From: Gnetum montanum
Lineage: Eukaryota; Streptophyta; Gnetopsida; Gnetales; Gnetaceae
NCBI GenBank assembly: GCA_015680685.1
Contig: MNCI01005374.1
Span: 127,406-191,405 of the forward strand
Reading direction: 5' to 3'
DNA length: 64,000 nt
Below the pieces are notes generated by a model, which made no database searches, had not been told where the DNA came from, and worked only from the letters and a program-made list of their open reading frames with translations. Made by a program: the position numbers and the translations under genes. How positions within the stretch are numbered: position 1 is the first letter of the stretch; each line of letters opens with the position of its first letter. Shown here piece by piece: positions 23,210 through 35,325 of this stretch.

Positions 23210-25240
23210 CATTTTGCCAATTTGAGATTTAAATTGTACACCCTAGATTATTTCAAGTGTGACACAATAAGGAAACATCCCTTAGGATGTTCATATTGGC
23301 ATATGTCACACTTTCCATCATCTGACTCAAAATCTACAACCTCCTCAACTAGTACAGCTTTTCCCTTAGCCTTATGATAGTTACATTCAACCTCCTTTTT
23401 CTACCTTCTATCATGACCACTACCTCCTTGATCTATGTACTTCTTTGTAATTCTCAGAGCAGTTCAAAAATTTTCATGTAAGGAGTCCCATATTTTATCA
23501 ACCCTAGCTAATATTTTAGAGACAAATTTCTGTATTAGCAAGGTTTTCCTTTACACCAATTCATCAAGTGATGCCTCCTCCTCATTGTCATAGAAACATA
23601 CCTCCCTCTTGCAGAGAGGGGTTCCTATTATAATCCTTTGCACTTTCTCATTTTTTTAACTCACTCTCTTCCGTAGCAACCTACTTGATGACCCTTTGGA
23701 TCCGATGGACCCTTAGCTTAGGAAATCTCCCTTTGGCATAGAACTCAAGAGTTCTCCTCATTTTAGTTAGAGTCCATCTATTATGTGGCATAGTTGATCC
23801 CTTTGAGAATAGCCATGGCCTAGCCATTGATGCAACAAGGAGTAGTACCTACCCATGGACACATCTAAGGACTCATGAATGCTTTGTTTTCATCCTTGGA
23901 TATTCCTTCTCAAGTTGGACACTCTAGAATACATCTGATACTTGTCCATGAATAGTTCAAGCATCATACTCCATCCCTAAATAGATTATGGTTCCAAGGA
24001 CTAGCAACAACTTTTTGCTTTCTTAATAAGTATCCTAGGAAATATTTTTAACTTTTTCCAATAATTCTCCACATTTTGTAAGTTAGAGACATCATGAAAG
24101 GCTTGCAAGTAGTTTTGTGAATTATAATTATACCCCCTTTCAAACTAGGGGATATTTTTGGTATCCAATCATTTGATTTGACTATCTTTCACATGCCTAG
24201 TTGGAATCCTTACAACATTTGCAATGTTCAACATGTTTCTAGTTGCTAGCAAGGGCTCATCATATTCATAATGATCTTGGTGATCCCTATCATGGCCATG
24301 ATGCCTATGACGAGTCCTACTATTCCTCCTTTCTCTATTCTAATCATATCTCTGCTTCTCATTCCCACAATCATTATCATTATAGTGGGATATGCAATCA
24401 CCCCTATCCCACCGTTCACCTACATCATGGTCTTTGCTACCTCTACGACTTTGATCAGAGTTGGAAGAAGACGATAAGGATAAAGAAGGTAGAGAGGGAG
24501 GAGAATCAATACCAAAGTGATGCCTACTACTCCCCCTTCTTTTTTCCCTACCTCATTCACCATGTTTTCTTTTTCTTAGTGCTTTTCCTTATTCCTACCC
24601 TCACTACCTCCTTTCAAGGCCCTCTAATCATCAAATCCATTATTCCTAGAACCAAGGTTATTCACAATGGACTGCAAATACTGGTTAAGGGTCTCCTCAT
24701 CAAAGAGAGGACAAGAATTAGTGTAATTAGAACTTCCCAAAAAGAAGTTCTTTCCTTATTTGTGTGTCTACAAGAATAAGTGGGTAGGCCCCCATTTGCC
24801 TTGTTTAGTCTCATATCAGACTTCCATTTGCCGATCTTTCTTTTTCTATGCTTCTATGGGATGATAATCTTAACAAGCATGATCTTGCATTTTGTACTTA
24901 TAATTAAGTCCTAAAATGCCCAGCCTAATAAGATTGTTCAATAGCATTGCAAGAATATATTGATCGAGAGGCAACACGATGTTGCCTTCCATGTCCCTTC
25001 ATCACAGCTACTCATCCTGATATAAGATAAAGGTGAAGTTCAAAGCATACTCATTTGGATGAGTATAGATCACCTTAAACTATTGAGGCATGGGCATCTT
25101 ATGGCCTTCCTATCATTGCTAATTGGAATTGCCCATGAATGATGGTGAAGAATCTTCCCTACAAGAGGAAGTCATATCAGTGATTAAGAAAAATGATGTG
25201 CTTTTATTATTTTCTTTGTTACTAATGAGGTTGGTGTTAA
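23210..25240 (-). pseudogene. Gag of minus-strand gypsy element
   Basis: Parallel to the plus-strand Gag at 27,066-28,930. Minus-strand frames show a serine/histidine/aspartate-rich segment (24,480-24,240, e.g. RTRHRHHGHDRDHQDHYEY), then the core with NYLQAFHDVSNLQNVENYW and FPRILIKKA (24,120-24,010), and a zinc-binding motif CDICQYEHPKGC (about 23,312-23,270). Stops break the frame. Gag forms the particle and packages the element RNA. Confidence 0.75.
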
Positions 25241-25306
25241 GTCCCTTTTACAAGGTTTATAAATTATTTCAGTATCTCTTCTAGGTAACGCACTTAATTA
25301 GCTAAA

Positions 25307-25326
25307 GTCCCTAGCAATGGCACCAA
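25307..25326 (-). other. Primer-binding site, minus gypsy element
   Basis: On the minus strand TTGGTGCCATTGCTAGGGAC follows the LTR directly. It resembles the TGGCGCCGTTGCCGGGGA type of PBS found in Athila/Tat-type plant gypsy elements, with CpG-type decay. Confidence 0.65.
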
Positions 25327-26026
25327 TGATGAACAAGTACTCAATATACCCAACCATAAAAATCACAAGCATTCACTAGAGATCTAATCAAATTTCATAA
25401 AATTTAGCTCCATAAATGCAAATAGTAAAGATAGTGACTTAAGGGTGTGATCATTGTCCTCCTAGCTACACTTGTGTAAGTGCAAGCATATGGTTAAGTG
25501 GAGCCTAGGCACATGATTTATATTATTCCTATATTTTGATCTAATTAGCCTAAGCATGGAACAAAATAATTAATGAAGTATTAATCTAACTAACTAATAT
25601 CTTAGCCTACTTCCTAGCATAAGTATCTAGCCCCACCTTCTGTACACATCCTAAATGTCTTACAACGCTACTAGATTACCAAGTGATAAGACTGTTGGGA
25701 TTACCAAGCGTTAACATTATGCTCGAGGAGGTTATACTTATATGTACAATTAACTATGTTTAGTTAATTAACTAGAAGCATGAAAGTAAAATGAATGAAT
25801 AGTAAATTGCATAAAAGTAAACATTAATCTATTTCCAAATGTGCAAGGTTTATCAAGAATTTCATCTTTATTGCCATCACAACAATGTATCCAAGTACAT
25901 TAGTGCTTGATTAATGATCCGTACAATCCTTGACTCCTACTATGACACTTAGAAAATATTCTAACTTCTAAAAAAATAAATAGTAAGAACTTCATTATGT
26001 TATTAACTAAACAATTTCATAAATGT
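25327..26026 (-). repeat. 5' LTR of minus gypsy element, truncated at its start
   Basis: About 700 bp aligning with the 3' LTR at 14,227-14,970. The first roughly 100 bp (U3 start and TATA region) are missing, because the plus-strand LTR begins at 26,027. Confidence 0.75.
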
Positions 26027-26916
26027 TGATGAATCATGGATTGGCTATGTCGACTGGGCCTCATCAACTAGGCCCCATCAATGCATCATTTGATGCATTG
26101 ATGTGGCCCTGTTGACGTAGTATCTATTCTTGCCTATACATACACACTCACCCACCATGTTTATGACACTTATTATCATAGTTGTAGCAAAGCTCTTACA
26201 ATTTTATCATTTGGAAGTTAGAATTTTTTTCTAAGTGCCCGTAGTAGGAGTCAAGAGTGTACCGATCTTTATTTGAGCACTGTTGTACCTAAGCATGATA
26301 GTGTGTGGCAATAAAGACAAGCTTTTTGATAAACCTTGCAACACTTGGAAATAGATGAATTATTTATTTATTCATTTAATTTTTTATGCAATTTTATTTA
26401 ATGCTTAAGTAATTAATTAATTAATTAGGCTAAGTTATACTAAGCTAGATTAATTAGCAATTAGTTAAGCACATAAGTACGATCACTTTGAGCATATGCT
26501 TGCACTTGGTAATCCTAGTAATGCTTAACATTTGGTAACCCAATAGCACTAAATTTGTTTAGAATGTGTACAACAAGTGGGAACAGATGCTTGCATTAGG
26601 ATTAGTTAGGTGTAGTTACTTAGATTAAATTAGCAATTAAGTTACTTCATTCATTTCATCTTTTATCCTTTAATTTAAGCACCCAAAACATAAAACATAA
26701 AACATAAAATAATAAAAATTATATGCTTCAATTACACTCAACCATACATTTACATATCACAAGTGTAATTGGAAAAACAACGAATAACTAGCAGGGCAAA
26801 ATCACTTTCTAGAGGCTAGTGTACCAAAAGACATAGAGTCCACAAAATTTGACCGGATCGTGCATCAATGCTTAGTAATTCATATGGTTTAGCATAGGGT
26901 TAGTCACTACTCATCA
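26027..26916 (+). repeat. 5' LTR of plus gypsy element
   Basis: Starts TGATGAATCATGG, matching the minus-element LTR start TGATGAATCG. A TATA-like box (GCCTATACATAC, near 26,133) and the U5 part (CAACCATACATTTACA, 26,740) match the minus LTR. It ends just before the decayed PBS. Length about 890 bp. No matching 3' LTR was found to the right. Confidence 0.75.
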
Positions 26917-26936
26917 TTAGCACTATTGATGGGGAC
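26917..26936 (+). other. Degenerate primer-binding site, plus gypsy element
   Basis: TTAGCACTATTGATGGGGAC aligns with TTGGTGCCATTGCTAGGGAC of the minus element, with several transitions. Confidence 0.5.
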
Positions 26937-27065
26937 TCTTTTTTTTTGAAATGTGTGCTATCTAGGCATACTGAAAATCACTAACATCATTGCACAAACC
27001 CTAAGGTCAAAAATCATTCTAAAACTAAATATAAATAATTTAACTACACTGATAACTTATTTTAA

Positions 27066-28930
27066 TTGCATAATGTCTTCTTCTCCCAAGCGTGATGATA
27101 CTAAACCACCAGTGCCTCAAGAATGCAATGCGGTATATACTCATCTAGATGAGCATGTGCCTAATTTCATCTTCATCGTACATCAAGATGAACAACTGTG
27201 GTGGTGAGATATGGAGGGAAACAAAGTAATGCCTCCCAATCAATCTATGCTTGAAATGTTGCTTCAAACTCTTATGAGGTTGGGCATCTAGGATCTTCAA
27301 GAAGAGTATGTTGTGTACAACTATGACTACTAGGACTACTGTCCCACTAAAACACAACGTAGGAGAGATTGACACCAGGAGAAGCATCATGAGGCTATGA
27401 AGGAAAAATGATTCACTAATCCCTTGTTCCTACTTAAAGAAAATGATAATGAGGATCCTTCCTCTGAGGATTCTCACCATGAAGATTCTCCACCCCTTGA
27501 TATTGGTGATAGGGGCTTGAACCTAAAGCTATAGTCCAATATCAATAATCTTGGTTCAGGCAAAGGTGGGAGTCAAAGTAGGGGATCGAGCAAGCATCAA
27601 AATGAGAAGAAAGCTGATGAACATGACCATGAAAAGCATAGAAGAGGTGGCAAACACCATGGTGGTAGTAGTCCTCCTCCCTCATCTCCCTCTTTGTTTG
27701 CATCTTCTTCTTCCTCTTCTAGTTCTGACAAACACTACAAAAAGGACAACCATGATGAAGATGAACAACAGGATAACAATGATAATCATAGAGACCACCA
27801 TGAATGAAAGGATAGTAGAGGACATCATAGGCATCATCAAAATAATGATGATGATGAGCCTTTTTTGGAAACTTAGAGTATGTTGAATATTGTATAGGTA
27901 GTGAAAATTCCAACCATGCATGTTAAAGATAGTCCAATCAAGCGACTTGATATGAAAAATATCCTTAGATTTGAGGGGGGATATAACTCTAATCTACAAA
28001 CATATCTTCAAGCCTTTCATGATGCTTCTACCTTACAAAACATTGAAAATAACTGGCAAAAATTAAAGCTATTTCCTAGGACACTCATCAAGGAAGCTGA
28101 AAGCTGGTATTAGTCCTTGAAGCCAGAATCTATCTACAGGTGGAGTACAATGCTAAAGTTGTTTAATGATAAATATCATATGTATTCCTAAGTGTCTAAT
28201 CTAAGAAGGAAAATCCAAGAATGGAATCAAGGAACACATGAACCCTTGGATGCCACCATGGGTAGCTACTATTCTCTCATACACCAATGCTCTCACCATG
28301 GTTATTCTCAATAGGAATAACTTCACCACATTATAGATGGACTTAGATCAAGAATGAGAAGAACTCTTGGGATTTATGCCCAAGACAGACTATCAAAACT
28401 TAGAGCCCATCAAATCCAAAGGCTAATAGAGCAAGTAGCAAAAAAAGAAGGAGAGCTAAGAAAATAGGAAAGTGCTAAAGAATATAACAAGCATCTTTCC
28501 ATCAAAAAAAGGAAGGTTCAATTTTGAAAAAACAAGGAGGAGTCACCACTTGATGAGGTGGTGCAGCAAAAAACCTTGTCAATCCAAAAAGCTATTTCCG
28601 ATATATTGGCCAAGGTTGATAAATTATGAGANCCAAAAAGCTATTTCCGATATATTGGCCAAGGTTGATAAATTATGAGACTCTTTGGACACAAAATTCC
28701 AAACTACTATAAAAATCACAGAAAAATCAAGAGAGAAGAGTAGTGACCATAATCACAAGAGGCAAAAAGAAGTTGCACATGCCTACTAAAGGAGTAAGGG
28801 CAAAGCTGTTGTAGTATAAGAAGTTGTGGAGATAGATTTAGATGATGATGGTGGGTGTGACATCTACCAATACAAACATTCTCAAGGATGTTTCCCTATC
28901 ATGTCACACTTGCAAGAGTCTAGGATGTAC
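27066..28930 (+). pseudogene. Gag of plus-strand gypsy element
   Basis: Reads from MSSSPKRDDTKPPVPQE at 27,074 with stops. It has a long Ser/His/Asp/Glu-rich low-complexity segment (27,590-27,850), then the Gag core (IKRLDMKNILRFEGGYN, TYLQAFHDAST, FPRTLIKEAESWY, 27,930-28,110; NLRRKIQEWNQGTHEPL, 28,200-28,250). A zinc-knuckle-like CDIYQYKHSQGC near 28,858-28,893 has lost one cysteine relative to the minus copy. A single N with a duplicated 48-bp flank at 28,584-28,680 interrupts it. Confidence 0.8.
28584..28680 (+). repeat. 48-bp perfect tandem duplication around a single N
   Basis: Identical 48-bp blocks (28,584-28,631 and 28,633-28,680) flank the only N in the window, at 28,632. This is the pattern of an unmerged contig overlap rather than biology. 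Confidence 0.9.
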
Positions 28931-28939
28931 ATGCTGAAT

Positions 28940-31900
28940 CCTAGACTAGAAAGAAGGCAAGCACCCAGAATATTACCTTATCCTCAAGCCAATCAAAGGT
29001 AGTTCCACCAACAACAATAAGCTTATTATCCAAGTCAAGGTCCACCACAACTGTATGAGTATTACCAGCAATGGCAACACCCACAATCATGGGGGATGCA
29101 ACCATAAAGGTAGCAGTACCCTTACAGGTAACTAGATCCATATGGGTACTATGTACAATAACCGATGTCTCTGTGTCACTCTTCTAGTCATGCTTCTTTT
29201 CAGCATCACTATGACCCTCTAGAGTATCATAGAACTCATTCTCCATCTACTAAAGAAAAAACCCAATATCCATATCACCCCTCTCATCTTTTAGCACATG
29301 CTCCTCGACCCTCAACCCAATTACCTCTTGCTCCATCTATGTAGGATGAAATTCCACCATAGCCATAGCAACATAATGCTACTAGGCCTATCAACTTACA
29401 AGTATCTTTCTAGCTCAATGGTTTGGAATACAAATCTCGAAAAAAATCATTCTTCTAATCCAAAAATCCTCCAAGTTTCTCACAAACTAATGCATTTGGC
29501 TACCCTATATTTCCATCATCCTATGCATCAAATCCTTTTAAGAGCCATTCAAACCAAACACCTCCTAAGATCCACATTGTTATGTTAACCCACAATGTAT
29601 CTAATTGGATTAAGGCTAGCCACCTTCCTAGGAAAAGATCTAACCTAGGAAGTCCTCTCATTTACTTGCAAATCGTTGAACATGAGCCATGCAAGGCTCT
29701 TCTTGATTCAAGTTCTAGTATCAATCTAATTTTCCATGACATGTACAAAGCATAGAACCTACTGCCTCTTAAGAAGAGCAATATCCATCTAGAATTGGCA
29801 AACTAGTCAATCACTATTCCTTTAGGACTTATAGAGGATATTGTGAGCACTATTTGTGGGTGGTTCTATCTTGCTAATTTTCTAGTGATAAAGGTTGACA
29901 ACCGCAAGGGAGACTTCCAAATTATTGTGGGAAGGACATGGTTGAGTAATGTTAATGCACGAATGGGCATTAGAAATCTCTTCTTAGAAATTTCCAAAGA
30001 GAATGAATTTGGAAAGTTCAAGAAGAAGAGAATTCCATGCATCACATACAATGATACTAGGTGAAACTATGTGCAGAAACTCTGGTCTATCAAGAGCACA
30101 TCCATTAAAGCATGCAGATAGTGTGTAGATGAATCTAAATTTCAAAGGTGCCTATATGTAGTAGCCACAAAACAGGAGGGCACCCAATGGCTAACAACTG
30201 ATCTTCAAAGCAACAAACTTTGCATGGAACTTACTGAGAGTCTAACATGCGTGTATATTGAAAACATGGATAAAATAGAGTAAGTAAGTTCATCACCAAC
30301 TCTTTGATAATGCAAATGATGATACCTATTGGGGAGAGTTGGAAATCCTTGAAAATTTTAAACAAGAGCCCTTAGAGTTGAAAAATCTACCTACCAGCAT
30401 GGAGTATGCATTTTTAACAAATGGCAAGCCAGTAATAATCAATGCCAATCTTGCTTTTGAATAGAAATAGATGCTATTGAAGGTGGTGAACAAATGGCCA
30501 ATAGCCTTTGCTTGCTCATATCCTAAACTCACAAGGATTGATCGTAGGATATGCCAGCATCATATTTACATTGATCCGGCAATGAAGCCAAAAAGGTAGC
30601 TACAGCAATGGTTGAATCCCAAATTTAAGTAGATCATCAAAGAGGAAATCAAATAACTCCTCAAGGTTGGGTTTATCTATCCCATTACGGATAGTGAGTG
30701 GGTTATTCCACTCATGATTATGCCAAAGAAAGATGGCAAGTGAAGGATTTTTATCAACTTCTAAATGTTGAATATGGCAACATTCAAAGATCACTTTCTA
30801 TTGTCATTTGTGGATCAAGTGTTAAAAACTATACCTGGGCATTGCTATTACATTTTTTTGGATGGTTATACTTACTATAATGAAATCCATATCGCACTAG
30901 AGGATCAGGCCAAAATAAAAATTCATGAGTCCTTCATGAACTCTTGCACATCAAAAGATGCCTTTTGGTCTATGCAATGATCCAGCAACATTCCAATGCT
31001 TGGTCTTGAGCATTTTTCAATAACAAATTAGTTTTAGAGTGGAAGTCTTCATGAATAACTTCTCCACCTATGGCACTACATTTGAGCAAGCCTTGGACCA
31101 CCTTAAGCAAGTGCTTAAAAGGTGTGTAAAGACAAATCTTTGGCTCAATTGGAAAAAGAACTATCTAATGATCTAGGAGGCCATTGTACAGGGGCACAAA
31201 ACTTCTCAGGCAAGGACTAAATTGGATCCTAAAAAGATAAGAGTCATCTAAAGAATAACTCATCAACCAGAAACCATTAATGATGTTTAGTCATTTTTTA
31301 GACACATTGGCTACTACCATTGATTCATAGAGAATTTCTCTAAGATCATGAAATCGTTAATAGAGCTTATGAAAAAAGATGCTCCATTCATTTGGACCAA
31401 GGAATGCAAAAATGCATTCTAAAGTCTTAAGCAAAAACTTGTAGAGACTCCAATTCTACAAGCACCTAACTGATCTAGACCATTTCATATTATGATAGAT
31501 GCATCAAATTATTCCTTGGAAGTCATACTCATGCAATTGGATGACAAGAAACATCCATATTATATCCACTACACAAGTCGAAGCATTGTGGATGCACAGT
31601 TGCATTACACCATAACGAAAAAAGAACTAATGATGGGGGTGTATGCTCTAGAGATGTTCAAGCACTATTTGCTTGGATACAAAGTGTTTGTGCACACTGA
31701 CCACAGGGCAATTTTCTCCCTACTAAACAAGCCAATGGTAAGCCCCTGTGTCATACAGTGGCTAGTGATCTTGCAAGAATTTGATTTTACAATGGCAGAT
31801 TGAAAGAGAACTGAGAATGTAGTCGTTGATCACTTGTCTCAATTATGATGAGATAACAAAGAGGAGGAGAGCCCACTCTCTAACCAATTTCTTAATGAAC

Positions 31901-33197
31901 TCCTCTTTACAAAAGCAATAAATGAACAAGTGCCCAAAGAACCAAAATGGTATGATGGCATCCTCACTTATCTTCTCACTCAAGAGATACCACAAGATCT
32001 AAATTACAAGAAGAAATAATAGTTTTTTCATCAGGTTAAATGCTTCACAGAAATCAATGGACACCTTTACAAGATGTGTGTCAATGGCCTGGTTCATTGG
32101 TATGTGCCTAATACTAATCGACTGTGCATTCTCCAAGATGTTCATGAGGGTCCTTGTGGGGGCTCCTATGTTGGGAGATGTACCACTATTAAGATCTTGA
32201 TGGTAGGGTATTATTGGCCAACTATCTCTAAAGACACCCACCAATTTTTCTGTTCTTATGAATGCTATCAACGAGATGGTGGGACGACCATGCAAATGAA
32301 AGGACCTCAACAGTCGATTCAACCACTAGAATCCTTCAACATTTGGGGCATCAACATCATGGATCCCATCACACCCATGTCAAATGAAAAGGCATATATA
32401 ATCATCGTCATTGATTACTGCACAAAATGGGCAAAAGCAACAACCATCATTGACTATACATCATCTATTGCTATGCGATTTGTACAAAAAAATGTTATAG
32501 ATAGGTTTGAGATGCCACATGCACTGATTTCTAACAATGGATTCCATTTCATATGCATCACTTTTTGCAAACTCATGCAACACTTGTGGGTTGAACATAA
32601 ATTAGCAACACCCTATCACCCTCGAGCCAAGGGCAAATAAAAGTTACTAATAAAAGAGATTACAAAGATCTTAACAAGAACTATTAGCAAATATAGGAGA
32701 GACTAGAGCAAAAAACTCAACGATACCCTCTGCACCTACTACTTAACATGGAAACTACCTATAGGCTACTCTCTCTATGAACTAGTGTATGGGAAATACT
32801 AATACTTTTTATTCAATTTAAGCTCTGTATACTTTCAATAGCATGTGACCTAGATCTTGACCTAAGTCTAGCACAAAGAGAACAATTGATCAATCTTAAC
32901 ATGCTAGATAAAAATCGATTAGTGCCCTTATCTTAGAATGAAGTGCACAAGGCATTCAAGGAAAAGTGCCATGACCTAAAAATAAAGAAAGTCAAATTTC
33001 AACTAGGAGACAAGGTTCTCTACTAGAACCCCACACACGTACCTCAACGAACCAAGTTCCAGATGTTGTGGAAAGGGCCTTACATCATTTGCAAAACCTT
33101 TCCTTCTAGAACCATGTTAATTTACAAACCTGAGAGCCTGAACAAAAAGCAATTGGTCAACACACGACAAGTCAAACCTTTCCATGAACCCATGTAA
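28940..33197 (+). pseudogene. Ty3/gypsy pol of plus element (PR-RT-RH-IN)
   Basis: Protease: CKALLDSSSSINLIF (29,690-29,735, the D-S-S active-site region) to FLVIKVDNRKGDFQIIVGRTW (29,877-29,940). RT: GFIYPITDSEWVIPLMIMPKK (30,667-30,730), with FLDGYTYYNEI near 30,860; the catalytic MDD has become MNN near 31,050, so the enzyme is dead. RNase H: 31,480-31,860, with DASNYSLEVILMQ and ELMMGVYALEMFKHY. Integrase: zinc domain with H, H, C and C in HEGPCGG...CSYECYQRDG (32,140-32,280) and core with NIMDPITP and ALISNNGFHF (second Asp changed to Asn). The end ...TRQVKPFHEPM is followed by a stop at 33,195-33,197. Many stops interrupt the frame. Confidence 0.88.
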
Positions 33198-35325
33198 GCC
33201 AGTGGAAGCAACACCTCAATGAATGAACAACCATGCTCAATTTTTTGAATCTCCTCCTTACAACTTAGTCATGGTGGAGATGGCCATCCATGCTAACCAT
33301 TATAGTGGCTTCTTAATTTTTCATCTTTGTTTTTTCACATTTTTTGTATTACACTTTGTTATTTTTCCAAATTTTTATCTCACAACATCATTAGTACATT
33401 TTATCTTTCTTGGATATTTTACAATTTCTTTTATATTTTTCCTTATTTTGGTGTGAATTTTTCTCATCTTCTAATAAAAAGTACTTTATTGCCAATAGGA
33501 CACAATGGTACTACTATTGTTTGCTAATGGTGGTTTGTACTTAACATTTTTTATTGCAAATGTCTGGTTTATATTTTTGAATTTTGATGATTGATAACTA
33601 AGACTATTTTCTATTTTTATGAAATAAGCAGTTAATTCACATCATCCACCCATCCACAAACTCTATGGTTTTCTTTGTTTTGGGAATATGCGGTCCCTTT
33701 TTCATTAATAAAACTTTAACAAACTTGTGACTTTGGTAGTTTCCACACTTGGAAAGAATTCAAAGGTTTGAAAAGGGCATGGCTTCAAAGGGATTCAATA
33801 CCCTTTATACCTCTTTACTTGCTTGAGTGCATGTGTGTTTTTGTGGATTTCTTATCGTTCCATGTCAACCAATAACAAGAAGCTGAATAAGTCTTTGCAT
33901 GGTGTGGTTCCTATCCGAAAAAAACAAACAAAACAAAAATAAAATTAAAATTCAAAAAATGAAAAAAAAAATGAAAAATGATGAGAATTCAAAGCACATC
34001 TCTTAGACAAAATAAATGGACTACAAGCACTGGTTATGGGACTAGAAAGACATGTTACCCATGCTTGAAGGTCCCCTCTAACTAAGGTTCTTTCTCACTT
34101 CCTGCTTCTCTTTTCTTCTTCAATAAAGAACGATGGTTGTCCATGGGGCATTCTTGTGTTTCGAGGGGGTAGACTAATCCTAGAGTGGTGATGTGAAATC
34201 ACTAAAACTGGTTGGTTTTGGTTAGGTTGGACTTTATCAAGTCATTTAACCATGAAACTCATAAAGGACTTCATGTGACCATTATTGAGATATCCATTCC
34301 ATTCTCTATCTTATACATCCATGCTCTCCATAACTCACCTTACTACTAGTTTTTATTTTTTTTATTTTTTTTTATTTTTTGTTTCATGTCTTAGTTTGAT
34401 GGGTTGAAATTCCTAAATAAATTCTCTGGGATTGGTCCTTGACTTCTTGTAACTATTCATCAACTATGAAGCCCATGGACTCCTTAGTTGAGGTTATGCA
34501 AGGGCAAGAAGCGCATGTGCAGCTATGAGAAGGACCCACTTGCATATCCCATGGTTTGGTTAGTTAAGTTCCCTACCCTTAGACATGGCCACAATCAAAA
34601 TCTTTTGTGCGCCCAATTGTGCATCCAACTATGTGCTCCTTGAAGTATTCTTCTTTATCAAATATTATTCTCTACTTATTCCTCAATTTTCCGAATATCA
34701 AAACCCTCTTCTAATATTTTCATCATGTTCTTGGCTTTTCGAGCTTCCATTTGATCCATATTTCAATCAAAAACTCCTTGTTTTTCATTACTTTTGACTA
34801 AGTCAACGATGATCAAGAGCCATGTTGACTAGGCCCCATCAACGCATACCAAAAATTCTATAAATACCGCCTAATACTTTGAAAATTTTTGCCATTTGCT
34901 TCAAATCAAGAGAGGAATTTTTGCAATTTTTCAAAGCCCAAAACCTTCCAAAGCCCATAGCTTTTGTACCATTTGTTCAAATCACTCTGTTTTTCAATCC
35001 TATAGCTACCAAAGGAAAGCTCTTAGTCGTGGGGGCCACAAACATTAAGATTTTAAACAAAAAAATTTTAAGATTTTTCTAACTCCCCCAAAGGGTTAAT
35101 GAAATAATATTAAACCATCAATTTTTAAGAGTTTAACCCTTTCAACAAACTCTGATAAACTTAAAATTATTTATTAATATTAAAATAATGACAAAAAATA
35201 TTAAAATAATCAACCAAGCCATGATCACAACTTAGCCAAAGTGTAACTACCCTAAAAGATAAGGTATTCCTAATGTTTCAAAGTTACACATTAAGTGCTA
35301 ATCCTTGGTCATGTTGTGATTACAA
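33198..35325 (+). other. Spacer between pol and third ORF, plus element
   Basis: About 2.1 kb, AT-rich with no coding, homologous in order and orientation to the minus-element spacer. It contains LTR-like sequence (34,800-34,870) with a TATA box, then a leader of about 460 bp conserved with the minus element (shared phrases GTAGCTACCAAAG-like, GGCCACAAA and TCCTTGGT-ATGTTGTGATTA). Confidence 0.6.
34828..34866 (+). promoter_or_regulatory. LTR-like internal promoter with TATA box
   Basis: ACTAGGCCCCATCAACGCAT at 34,828-34,847 matches the LTR U3 at 26,067-26,086 in 19 of 20 bases and is followed by CTATAAATA at 34,858-34,866. The third-ORF ATG lies 460 bp downstream. Confidence 0.5.

Noticed and set aside
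24243-24779. 178-codon plus-strand frame
   Set aside because: It is the reverse complement of the His/Asp-rich Gag segment of the minus gypsy element; the low-complexity sequence keeps the opposite strand open.
27682-27921. Minus-strand frames rich in isoleucine and valine
   Set aside because: Shadow of the plus-strand Ser/Asp/His-rich Gag segment.
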